Positions 45,912 through 53,870 of a DNA stretch of 64,000 nucleotides are shown here, one piece after another; position 1 is the stretch's first letter; every line of letters starts with the position of its first letter. A program made the translations under genes and the position numbers. This DNA comes from Nitrospira sp. (GTDB lineage: Bacteria > Nitrospirota > Nitrospiria > Nitrospirales > Nitrospiraceae). The notes under the pieces were generated by a model that saw nothing but the letters and a program-made list of their open reading frames with translations, was not told the DNA's origin and searched no databases. The stretch is from NCBI GenBank assembly GCA_005116745.1, contig SWDS01000007.1:66587-130586 (forward strand). Reading direction: 5' to 3'.

Positions 45912-46032
45912 ACTCCGCGTCCTTTCTGGGCGAGACGTCTGCCGCATCCTCGAACAACACGATTTTCAGATCGTCCGTCAACACGGAAGCCATATCGTGA
46001 TGGCGAGCCAAGCCATCATTACGTCGGTGTAG
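45904..46032 (+). pseudogene. hicA: HicA toxin truncated and fused in frame to the mscS tail
   Basis: A 42-residue frame. Residues 1-33 are HicA (KLRVLSGRDVCRILEQHDFQ IVRQHGSHIVM), including the RQxGSH motif with the catalytic His. It should continue for about 35 more residues, but at IVM the DNA switches to the mscS 3' end and finishes ASQAIITSV, the mscS tail. The shared bases at the switch are CGTGATG. The HicA fold is incomplete, so the toxin is probably dead. Confidence 0.85.
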
Positions 46033-46167
46033 AGGAGTAGGCGATGCCTCGATTCGAACGGTGAGATGAGTTGGCGGGAGTGGAAATGTATGGTGGGATG
46101 GGCGAGCCAGGAGGGCTATGCGTGGTTCTATGCCATGTCAGATACAAGAGCTGACCCCAAATTGTGC
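45991..46167 (+). repeat. mscS-end repeat, copy B
   Basis: Second copy of the mscS 3' end and its following DNA. It begins inside hicA at CGTGATGGCGAGCCAAGCCA and ends AGATACAAGAGCTGACCCCA AATTGTG. It lies 15 bases before the RelE gene end at 46183. Confidence 0.85.
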
Positions 46168-46182
46168 GCTGGAGCATTCTTC

Positions 46183-46440
46183 TCAGCGATAGACTTCTTT
46201 ACGGTCGCCAATCTTGACGATCAGGACGATCAACTCCTTATCTTGGATCGTGTAGATGATCCGGTAATCGCCTTCGCGAATACGGTAGAGAGAGTCTTCG
46301 CCAGTGAGTTTCTTCACCCCCTGCGGACGTGGATGATGCTGCAACATCTTCATGCGCTTGACCAGGCGTTTCTGGATCGCTGGAGCGAAGGATCGAAGTT
46401 GGCGTTCAGCAGACGGGGAGAGAAGAATTGAGTAAGACAT
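46183..46440 (-). CDS. RelE-family toxin
   Basis: An 85-residue RelE toxin: ILLSPSAERQLRSFAPAIQK, then RPQGVKKLTGEDSLYRIREG and DYRIIYTIQDKELIVLIVKI, ending GDRKEVYR. The Lys/Arg pair in KKLTG...LYRIREGDYRIIY and the C-terminal Tyr fit an active mRNA endonuclease. It follows its antitoxin by 9 bases on the minus strand, between mscS-end repeats B and C. Confidence 0.93.
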   Translation of the reverse strand: MSYSILLSPSAERQLRSFAPAIQKRLVKRMKMLQHHPRPQGVKKLTGEDSLYRIREGDYRIIYTIQDKELIVLIVKIGDRKEVYR

Positions 46441-46449
46441 CGGGCGAGG

Positions 46450-46704
46450 CTAGAGGCCAAGGTCCTTCAGAATCACGTCCAGCGATTTCGCTCCCTTTTT
46501 CTTCGTTTCGGCCAACGCAGCCCGCGCATCAGCCAGGTCAATACGATCTTCTAAGTCTTCCAAGAGTCGTAAATCGGCAATCGGCACAACTGCGGCCACG
46601 TCTTTTCCGCGTCGGCGCACCACCACACGCTCTTTCCCATAGGCCGCACGATTGATCGTATCCGCAAACCCTTGCCTAGCTTTGCTGGCCGGAAGATGAC
46701 CCAT
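46450..46704 (-). CDS. Phd/YefM-family antitoxin
   Basis: An 84-residue antitoxin: PASKARQGFADTINRAAYGK followed by ERVVVRRRGKDVAAVVPIAD gives the Phd fold; the C-terminal part (LADARAALAETKKKGAKSLD) is the toxin-binding tail. The ATG at 46704 follows a GGGGGAA site; the 35 residues further upstream in the same frame overlap the promoter. It is the first gene of the TA operon. Confidence 0.9.
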   Translation of the reverse strand: MGHLPASKARQGFADTINRAAYGKERVVVRRRGKDVAAVVPIADLRLLEDLEDRIDLADARAALAETKKKGAKSLDVILKDLGL

Positions 46705-46758
46705 AGCAGTTTCCCCCGTGAAGGAGCTAAGGAAGCTCCAAATGAACGAATTGTACAA

Positions 46759-46787
46759 ATTGTACGGCAGGGCTGTGAGGAGGTCAA
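46759..46787 (-). promoter_or_regulatory. Sigma-70-like promoter of the phd-relE pair
   Basis: Leftward: TTGACC (46787-46782), 17 bases, TACAAT (46764-46759). A second TACAAT follows 9 bases further on, formed by the tandem AATTGTAC at 46749-46756 and 46758-46765. The repeat could be the antitoxin operator. Confidence 0.65.
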
Positions 46788-46809
46788 GAGAGAGGTAGAC
46801 ATGGCTCAA

Positions 46810-47246
46810 TTAGAATAAGATCCCAGGAGGGCGTTGATATATTGGTCAGCCCACTCAAAAAGAAACTGCGACCGCCATTGGACGGCTTCCTTCGACTTGT
46901 TCAGGACAAGCAGGGCAGGAATGGCGTGGCGGCGGCTGGGGGCGTCGAAAAGTGAAGTCTGTACCTGCTCGAAAATTCAGGATGGCCCCGTTTTATCCCT
47001 TCGTAAGTAAAACGCAAGAGTACAACGACATTGTGGTTCCGAATAACGTGATGGCGAGCCAGACGATCATTAAGTCGGCGTAGAGAATCAGGCGATATTT
47101 CGATTTAAACGGGGAGGTGAGTTGACGGGTCAAGAAATGTATGATGGGGTAGGCGAGCCAGGAGAGCTATGCTGGTTCTGTGACATGCACGATACAAGAT
47201 CTGACACCAATTGTGACCCCTATTATGCGGTCTTACCAATTACGGG
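46810..47246 (+). other. Intergenic stretch with two repeat copies
   Basis: Contains the right copy of the short dispersed repeat (46942-46998) and mscS-end repeat C (47029-47217, ending ATACAAGATCTGACACCAAT). No gene is visible. Confidence 0.75.
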
Positions 47247-47534
47247 TTAGTTCTTGATGAAGGTTTCGACCAGGGTTAACAGCGCATAGAAGCCGGTTGG
47301 GAGTGTAACTGCGCGGAAGACCGGCAGTTCGGTGATCGGCATGAAGGCTCCTTTGGAAAAAGCCGTTACTTCCTCGATGGCATATTTAATTTCATTGGCG
47401 GAATCCGATGGATATCGTTTTCGATATTGACGGGAAAGATTCATAAGGACGCGTTGTCGAGCGACTTCCGACGCTTTCCTTAATTGAATAGTGCTCGCAA
47501 CAACGTAAGAGGCACTGAGACCTATGACAACCAT
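47247..47534 (-). CDS. Small membrane-associated protein at the end of the SLATT operon
   Basis: A 95-residue protein with an N-terminal helix (MVVIGLSASYVVASTI), a basic helical region (ARQRVLMNLSRQYRKRYPSD) and a hydrophobic end (AVTLPTGFYALLTLVETFI). Not recognised. It starts 3 bases after the stop of the 959-residue protein, so it is its co-translated partner. Confidence 0.6.
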   Translation of the reverse strand: MVVIGLSASYVVASTIQLRKASEVARQRVLMNLSRQYRKRYPSDSANEIKYAIEEVTAFSKGAFMPITELPVFRAVTLPTGFYALLTLVETFIKN

Positions 47535-47537
47535 GAG

Positions 47538-50417
47538 TCAGATAGGAAAATCCCAATTGTCAATAAATTCTGAACGAGCTATCACCATCAGTACCAAGAG
47601 AGCGGCAGGGAAATAAATGAACTTGTCAATACGATCTGTTAGCTGCTCGATGATCTGTATATGAGGAAAAGTTATCGTGGAATCTTCTTCCTCAGTTGTT
47701 TCTGGGACGAGCTTCTCAATGAAAGCACTGGCAAGTTGGGTGACGTCGAGTACATAAAAGATGATACCGATCATTCCTAACACGGACGGCAGTAAGAGGA
47801 TGAGATTAACTTGCCAGGCCACCTCACCACGAGATGGGGTGAAAGGAAACCCAGTAATCCCTAGCACTATTTGCCCAACCACCCAGAACGCAAAGCTTAC
47901 AGGCGTAACCCTCATCAAGATCCAGGTCCAATGCAGTCGTTTTTTGTATTCTGCCCAGCGCATCGAGATTGGTGCATCTTTGTCGGGCGTCCACGTGTCT
48001 ATTAATATCTGATCCGGTGCCTTCCATACTTGTTGTATTGTGTCCATTAGTGAGGATGACAAATTAGAAGGCGGTGTCTCGGGCTTTAGGATTTCAGGAA
48101 ATTGTTTTTCCATCTGGTTGCAAGTGCGGTCACTATGCTGATAGAGCAGCCATCCAAATAGTACTGATAACCCAATCACAGCGCCCCTAAGTAGTTGGCT
48201 TGGCCAAATACTGACGCCGTCTAAGAGGGAGAAAGGCTCGCCTTCGTATGAATCTGAGATTAGATAGCGCAAAATCATAGCCAATAGGGAGGCAAACACC
48301 ACAAGGCCGATCATTGTCTGAGCAGGGGAAGAGGCACTTTTGGTCAGCAGTAGCGCTGAGCACTTAGCGATCATTACACTCGCTGGAAGAAGCAGTATCC
48401 ATACCAGCAGAAGGACAGCGACCACATAAGCGCAATTTGTGAGAGTTTTGCTTAGATTCACAGGCGCTGGTCGCACTGTATTGATTGCCTCAAGGTCTCG
48501 TCGCTGATTGTCGCTATCGGGCACACTAATATCAACCGGTCCATTGCGGCCGATCTCGTGGAGTTTTGTGCGAGGAACTGGTTCAAAGGTTTGTGGCTCT
48601 CTGCCAGATGGTTGAAACGTAAGCGTCGTGTTATTGCCGAAAGACGATTGTTTCTGCAGCGAGGTGGATTCTTTGAGAACACCCAATGCTCTCAGTACGG
48701 TGAAAAAGGTTGCTGTCTGGTAGGTATCGCGGAACTGCGGGATGGTCCCCTGGAGTTGCTCATGCAGCATCAGATCAAAGTGTGAGGCTACGACCAGATT
48801 GCGTGTCCATGCCAATTCGCTTGGGTGAAATAGTCGAGCATCGAGATCAGTCGTGAAGAAAATCACATGTGGAAAACTCTTCTTGAGCGCTTGCATGATG
48901 AGCAGCTTGTCGTAGACGTCACTGCCTAGCACGCCGATAGCTCTGAATCCTGGGCAGCGGTTCCATTTCCAGAGGCCACATTCTGTCTGAATGCGATTTT
49001 CTTTCTCGCGGATCAGTTCAGCCAGTTGTCGGATGTAGTCCAGTTGGCTGCGTCCTTCGGGCCGCTCCATGCGGGTAACATCTTGCTGACGATCTTTGGG
49101 CGATAGTATTGATGGAGTTGTGTCAGGGGAGGAAGGTTCTGAGTTATTCTTAGCCTTTGTCTGGGGAAGCTCTCCGTCTAAGCCTCGGAGATAACTGTAT
49201 TGATGAAATCCTATGAGTTTTCTATTATTGCCATCTGATATTGTGCCCCTCACGAGTTCGGGCAGCATTCGCCCATAGAGCGTGTCCCATTCTGAAATGA
49301 CTGCAATGTGGTTGCAGGTCTCCCCACTCTTGCATTCGAGGGCGACTCCTCGTCGTTCCAACTCATCGAATAGCGCGTCGATCAGCTCCTTATCGGTCGG
49401 AATCGTACGGGTGAATATTGTCTTCACTTTTTCAAGGTGTTTGGCCACGGATTGGTCATCACCGGTCAAGAAGCCCTCAGGCGCGGTTGACCATGGAGAA
49501 TAGATGAGGAGAGCGTCCTGGCTTTCTGCCTTCTCTGTCATGCCAATTTCACCAATCATGGCCTGAAGTGTCCCGGAAAATCTCGGTCCGATCACTTTGA
49601 AAGAAACGGTGGGACGAAATGGAGGAAAAGCGTTCATCACTGTACGTTGGATTGCCCTGAGACTTTCGGTTGGGCGATTACCTAAGTCTTGGTCCTTGAT
49701 CCAGAAAACCAATACATCTTCATCGAGCGCAGTCTTCTTAGACCGATACCATTCCACCGGTACGGGAGCTTGACGCCAATATTCGTACTTACCTGCTTGA
49801 CCATGCGCAGGAGAACAAGAACTCTTGAGGGAAGCCGATATGGATGTCTTGACGTCCTTTGTTGAGCTGGACCAGTACATCTGGAGAGATGTTTTCCCCT
49901 GCTGGTCAGAGGACGTGCCTTGACAAAATGTTTCATCCGGCCAATGAAAGAATCGGATATGTTCGCTGTCCACTGGTGTATAACCAGCTTGTTCCAAACC
50001 GGATAGAACAGCGAAGCGCTGTCTCAACCTGGTCTCCCGGCTTTCTGCATGAGGACTTCCGTCCGCCAGGACAGTCAAAACATGAACATGTATTGGGAGT
50101 GGGAAGGAGTCGACGAGTTCTGCTGTCACATCCTTCAGTTGGTGGGAATGCGCAATTGGGCCTTGTTCTGATCCTCCCTTCTTGGCAGACTCCTCGATCT
50201 TGATGTGAGTGTCCACCGCCTCGAATGGGTCTTGCCATAGGCGAGCTTCAACCCTGAGATCGACTACGGAGGCGCTCATTTTTCTGTCTTCACTGTGCAC
50301 CGGTCGAGAACTTTTCAGTGGGCCCTCGTAGAGCCACACTCCACCGGTGATGGCAGCAACAAGAAGTACTATCTGGTTAATTTGGAGCCTGGGCTCACTG
50401 CTCTCTTTGGAGCTCAT
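47538..50417 (-). CDS. Large membrane protein of unknown function
   Basis: A 959-residue protein. After one N-terminal helix (INQIVLLVAAITGGVWLYEG) comes a soluble region of about 620 residues, then two helices (NCAYVVAVLLLVWILLLPAS and MIGLVVFASLLAMILRYLIS), further helices near 740, 830, 870 and a final one (LIYFPAALLVLMVIAR-like). The soluble part has alternating beta-alpha phrases: NHIAVISEWDTLYGRMLPEL, GFHQYSYLRGLDGELPQ, then FRAIGVLGSDVYDKLLIMQA LKKSFPHVIFFTTDLDARLF, which resembles a periplasmic-binding-protein (type 1) fold. A ligand-sensing role is an inference. Its downstream partner starts 3 bases after its stop; the SLATT gene is upstream. Confidence 0.6.
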   Translation of the reverse strand: MSSKESSEPRLQINQIVLLVAAITGGVWLYEGPLKSSRPVHSEDRKMSASVVDLRVEARLWQDPFEAVDTHIKIEESAKKGGSEQGPIAHSHQLKDVTAELVDSFPLPIHVHVLTVLADGSPHAESRETRLRQRFAVLSGLEQAGYTPVDSEHIRFFHWPDETFCQGTSSDQQGKTSLQMYWSSSTKDVKTSISASLKSSCSPAHGQAGKYEYWRQAPVPVEWYRSKKTALDEDVLVFWIKDQDLGNRPTESLRAIQRTVMNAFPPFRPTVSFKVIGPRFSGTLQAMIGEIGMTEKAESQDALLIYSPWSTAPEGFLTGDDQSVAKHLEKVKTIFTRTIPTDKELIDALFDELERRGVALECKSGETCNHIAVISEWDTLYGRMLPELVRGTISDGNNRKLIGFHQYSYLRGLDGELPQTKAKNNSEPSSPDTTPSILSPKDRQQDVTRMERPEGRSQLDYIRQLAELIREKENRIQTECGLWKWNRCPGFRAIGVLGSDVYDKLLIMQALKKSFPHVIFFTTDLDARLFHPSELAWTRNLVVASHFDLMLHEQLQGTIPQFRDTYQTATFFTVLRALGVLKESTSLQKQSSFGNNTTLTFQPSGREPQTFEPVPRTKLHEIGRNGPVDISVPDSDNQRRDLEAINTVRPAPVNLSKTLTNCAYVVAVLLLVWILLLPASVMIAKCSALLLTKSASSPAQTMIGLVVFASLLAMILRYLISDSYEGEPFSLLDGVSIWPSQLLRGAVIGLSVLFGWLLYQHSDRTCNQMEKQFPEILKPETPPSNLSSSLMDTIQQVWKAPDQILIDTWTPDKDAPISMRWAEYKKRLHWTWILMRVTPVSFAFWVVGQIVLGITGFPFTPSRGEVAWQVNLILLLPSVLGMIGIIFYVLDVTQLASAFIEKLVPETTEEEDSTITFPHIQIIEQLTDRIDKFIYFPAALLVLMVIARSEFIDNWDFPI

Positions 50418-50579
50418 AGTGCCGTAGTCCTATGGGAAGAGAACTATGTGCGGGAAAGAAAATGGTGTTAGGCACTAGTCCGCAACAGAATTCATGGCCG
50501 TCAATTCAATCAATGGTTCCTGCCACCATTTTCTGTTCGCAGCCCGCTTGATTTTCAGGACAGTTGCTGACCCCAAATC

Positions 50580-50757
50580 TCGCCCGGCACCGAGAAAGCG
50601 CTGGCACCTCGTGCCCGGAGCTCCGTCTACCATTTATAAAATCGATTGCGCGCGAGGCCCAGCTCGCGAGCAAGCTCCGACGCCGGGCGACTCCCACACT
50701 CCAGTCACTGCATGGCGTCGCGTGTGTACTCCGGTGAGAGTTGCTTGCGTGCACCCA
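50580..50757 (-). mobile_element. Remnant of an IS3-family orfA
   Basis: The minus strand reads MGARKQLSPEYTRDAMQ, a frameshift, then ASELARELGLARNRFYKW, a stop, and TELRARGASAFSVPG. This is the helix-turn-helix part of IS3-type orfA (RKQLSPEYKRDAV...ARELGLARNxLYKW). The orfB catalytic part and the ends are missing. Confidence 0.7.
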
Positions 50758-50840
50758 TCGGACACATCCTGGAGGATCCTGTCCCCCCTTGCCAGGTGTC
50801 TGTAAATCCAGGCTATCTCATGTCTGCATGGGATGTAGTT

Positions 50841-51374
50841 CTATTGCTTGCTGTAAATCGAGATCGCTTCGGAAACATACTTCATGTCCTGGTATTTCTT
50901 CTCTATATTGTTGTGGATCATCGGCATGACAACCGGAGCAGTTTCTTCCAGGCTATCTAAAGCAGTTCTGATGGATGAGATTTCGTCTTTGGTAAATACT
51001 ACCCCCTGCTTAAGCTGGACGATTGATTCCTCGAACAGACGGATTGATGCCTTGTACTTGACAGCTGCGTTCCGATGTCTATCTGATCTTCCTCCGAAAT
51101 CCATAAAAGTTTGTAGCGCTACTAACACTGCAGCAGTAATACTCAGGATGCCTACCCACAGTTCCAAAGGTGCCTTCTCGGACACCGCTGAAAAGACTGA
51201 CGTTCCAACAACTGTGGAAAGAATGAGTGAAGGAATCCCCAAGGCAAATTGCCCCTTCGCATATTTACGAGCTGCTTCGTCATGTCGATCTCGAGCTTTG
51301 TGGGAATGAATGAGCCAGCCGGTGAGGAGTTGCTCTGTTGCCTGAGGGGTAAACACGCGTTTTTCGTCAGCCAT
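50841..51374 (-). CDS. SLATT-like two-helix membrane protein
   Basis: A 177-residue protein. It matches the SLATT plan: an N-terminal amphipathic helix with the WxxxxxKARxRHDEAARKY phrase (LLTGWLIHSHKARDRHDEAA), then two helices (FALGIPSLILSTVVGTSVFS and LWVGILSITAAVLVALQTFM), then a cytoplasmic coiled helix FGGRSDRHRNAAVKYKASIR. SLATT proteins are predicted pore-forming effectors tied to nucleotide-second-messenger systems (SMODS/SLOG). No SMODS or SLOG gene is in this operon. AGGAGA before ATG 51374 fixes the start. Confidence 0.75.
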   Translation of the reverse strand: MADEKRVFTPQATEQLLTGWLIHSHKARDRHDEAARKYAKGQFALGIPSLILSTVVGTSVFSAVSEKAPLELWVGILSITAAVLVALQTFMDFGGRSDRHRNAAVKYKASIRLFEESIVQLKQGVVFTKDEISSIRTALDSLEETAPVVMPMIHNNIEKKYQDMKYVSEAISIYSKQ

Positions 51375-51474
51375 AGGCCGTCTCCTGTCGATTGCGTGGG
51401 AACTCGGAGTCAGCGAGTGTAAAAAAATGCCCGGTACAGTTTCTAGTTTCTTAAGATCACTAGTTATCAGCAAT

Positions 51475-51651
51475 CTAAGCGTTTGATCCTAGAACGTTCC
51501 ATTCAGTGCAAAGTATTTTGTCGCCGTCTCCACCACTCTCAATCCAGCTTCGTATTGCTCCCGCTTTGATCCTTAGGCCAATTTCTCGTTTGAGACTCCT
51601 AGCGCTGGCGTTAGCTGGAAAGTTTTCCCTGGTGATGATGGTTGCAGGCAT
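51475..51651 (-). CDS. Small soluble protein of the SLATT operon
   Basis: A 58-residue protein (PATIITRENFPANASARSLK, REIGLRIKAGAIRSWIESGG, DGDKILCTEWNVLG). GGAGG lies 5 bases before the ATG at 51651, and it fits tightly between the lipoprotein gene (stop 51687) and the SLATT gene. No family is recognised. Confidence 0.6.
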   Translation of the reverse strand: MPATIITRENFPANASARSLKREIGLRIKAGAIRSWIESGGDGDKILCTEWNVLGSNA

Positions 51652-51686
51652 GCCGACCTCCGTTCTGTTGCGAGTATCAATGTGTG

Positions 51687-53132
51687 TTATTGGGTGGCTC
51701 TGAGTGCGGCCTTCCATGCTCGAAGGTCTACTTCGCTTCTTTCAGCAAGGGCAGCTCTCATCTTCAACATCTTTTTGGCCACGTCAGGGCTGTCAACTTT
51801 CCCATCGCGGTCGGCATCGCGAACGGTCTTGGGAAAGGCTGCGTCAATTGCAGATTCAACGGCAGGATTTCCTTTAACAGGTGGCGTATCGGCTAATAGT
51901 CGAGCTTTGGTTGAATCCAAAGCATCAATCAAATCTATTATCGTCTCGATTTGTCCCTGTCGTTGTACTGCAAGGTCATTGGAAGTCTTTAGAAGTGGTG
52001 TCGGCAAGAACCTTTCTGGATAGCTTGCGCCTATATTGAAAAGAGACTGGCAAAAGCCATCGAGTGAGGTTAGCAGAGGCGTTTTTGTAGCGGGCTGAAA
52101 GGCCGCACCATCTTTATAAAAGTCGATGCATTCGTAGTACATGTCAGGTTTAAACATGTCTTTTACTATAGAATTGACCGTATCTATCATCTTGTCGTTG
52201 TTGTTTTCGGTGAACGTTGAGCAGCTGCGCGAGCATGATCCCGACTCAATCGTACCGCTCGTTGATGATTTGGCGGTGAGGCTCTTGGCCGCCTCAAGAA
52301 TCTCCTGCATTTCCTCTACCATTGTCTTCTTGCTATTTTTCGCATCGGTCTTGTGCTCTAAGGTCTTTTGGGATGCAGCAACTTCATCGTCGAGGTCCTT
52401 GAGCTTCTTATTCTGCTCCTCCGTTCGTGTCGCGGGATCAGGATGCTGCTTCTCATAATCTTCTTTGGCGGTCTTAGCTGCGGCTAGTGCGACCTTCGCC
52501 TTAGCTTCTTCATCCTCAGCGGTCTTTAAATTGTCTTTAGCTTCTTTTACATTTTTTTCGGCTTCGAGAATCCCTCTTCCTGTAGTGGCCGCACTTTCGC
52601 CACGCAAGACCACTTGTTTGGGAGTGACCACGTCTGTCAGCGACTCAATCGCTAGAAGTCCAGACATCATGATCTGATATCGACGTTGCTGTCCCATGTA
52701 TTCCTTCCGATCTAAAGCTCCATTCATGTAAGCCTCACATAGTCGATACATGCCATCTCGAAGGAGTTGAATACTTTGCGTGCGAATGCCGATATTGCTG
52801 GCAACTTCCGAAATAGACCCTGCGAGTTGGGCGCTAATTTCTTTGTAGGAGCCTGACGCGCTCGCTGCCGCGCTTAGAGCCGAGAGTGCATCAGGGCTGG
52901 GCTCGGCACAGAGACGAGTGGTGGTTTCGGTGGCCGTAATTTTCCCTGAAGAATCTTTTAGGTCTGTCTTGCTTTGGGTGACCGCGATTACTCGCTGTTT
53001 GGCATCGATCAGCACACTGTCATCCTCCGTTTCGAATTTGCGATAAATCGAATTAAAATTGGCTCCACAGCCATACGTTGTCCAGAGGGTTAGTAAAATG
53101 ATGATGCGTGTCAGCATAAGTACGCTATTCAT
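51687..53132 (-). CDS. Lipoprotein with coiled coil, first gene of the SLATT operon
   Basis: A 481-residue predicted lipoprotein (RIIILLTLWTTYGCGANFNS; lipobox cysteine in YGC). Residues about 190-290 form a long charged coiled coil (EAEKNVKEAKDNLKTAEDEE, AKAKVALAAAKTAKEDYEKQ), followed by a Cys-containing globular part (ESGSCSRSCSTF) and, near the C-terminus, DADRDGKVDSPD, an EF-hand-like calcium loop. AAGGAGATG before ATG 53132 fixes the start. It leads the run of five minus-strand genes to 47247. Function unknown. Confidence 0.65.
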   Translation of the reverse strand: MNSVLMLTRIIILLTLWTTYGCGANFNSIYRKFETEDDSVLIDAKQRVIAVTQSKTDLKDSSGKITATETTTRLCAEPSPDALSALSAAASASGSYKEISAQLAGSISEVASNIGIRTQSIQLLRDGMYRLCEAYMNGALDRKEYMGQQRRYQIMMSGLLAIESLTDVVTPKQVVLRGESAATTGRGILEAEKNVKEAKDNLKTAEDEEAKAKVALAAAKTAKEDYEKQHPDPATRTEEQNKKLKDLDDEVAASQKTLEHKTDAKNSKKTMVEEMQEILEAAKSLTAKSSTSGTIESGSCSRSCSTFTENNNDKMIDTVNSIVKDMFKPDMYYECIDFYKDGAAFQPATKTPLLTSLDGFCQSLFNIGASYPERFLPTPLLKTSNDLAVQRQGQIETIIDLIDALDSTKARLLADTPPVKGNPAVESAIDAAFPKTVRDADRDGKVDSPDVAKKMLKMRAALAERSEVDLRAWKAALRATQ

Positions 53133-53159
53133 TCGGTCATCTCCTTTTGATCGGGACAA

Positions 53160-53870
53160 GGGGCGAAAGTTTTGCTTGGCTAATTCTCATAGATGCGAAC
53201 TCAGTGCCAGGCCTGACTATTGACTTATCGCCTTGCCCATTCCCGCGTTGTGCGGCACCAAAATTCACCGGGCGGTCAGCGTGACCGTGAGCAACAGGAG
53301 CAACCACCCACCAACGTCCAACCACAGTGAGCTGCGCATCGAATATCCCTCAAGGTGAAAGTCCTATGACGTCAATCGCGTCGCTGGAATCGTGATGTAC
53401 GCCTAAACAAGTCCGATCGGTCACAAGCTGTGCAACCTCATGTGAGTCCCTTCAGCAAAGAACGGACCAACCAGCAAAGAACGGACCAACGATGAGTTCG
53501 CAAGAACTACGTACATCCCCAAGCATTGTGTTGTTCCCAGAGATAGAGATCTCGCGAGGTGAATCTTTTTCGATTCAGGGAGTATCTAAATGGATTCACC
53601 GTTTGCCTCCGAACTACTTGCCTCCCACGATGATGCTTCAGTCCTCAGGCTCCTCAGACGCATTCGCGGAACTGGTCGCACTCAATCGCGGCGGGATGGT
53701 AGCGCCGGAAACGGAGCAAAGAAATAACTCGTTGGTTTAGGGAAATTGAGATCTGTCACGGGGTGCAATAGACTCTATGCTTCAGTAGGGCCAACTGGTG
53801 CATCGGTGAGTCTGGGATGGCAGATGTGGATGGGGCTTGGAGCTACCGTCAAGAGGTGTGTAAATAAGTT
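53160..53870 (+). other. Intergenic stretch with a 19-base tandem repeat
   Basis: About 700 bases between the lipoprotein start and the IS256 element. Positions 53455-53492 hold AGCAAAGAACGGACCAAC twice in tandem. An 82-codon frame at 53492-53740 has no family or ribosome site. The right part of the stretch carries no trace of the missing porin 5' end. Confidence 0.5.

Noticed and set aside
53492-53740. 82-codon frame next to the IS256 element
   Set aside because: It begins within a tandem repeat, lacks a ribosome site and resembles nothing known; it is not the missing porin start.
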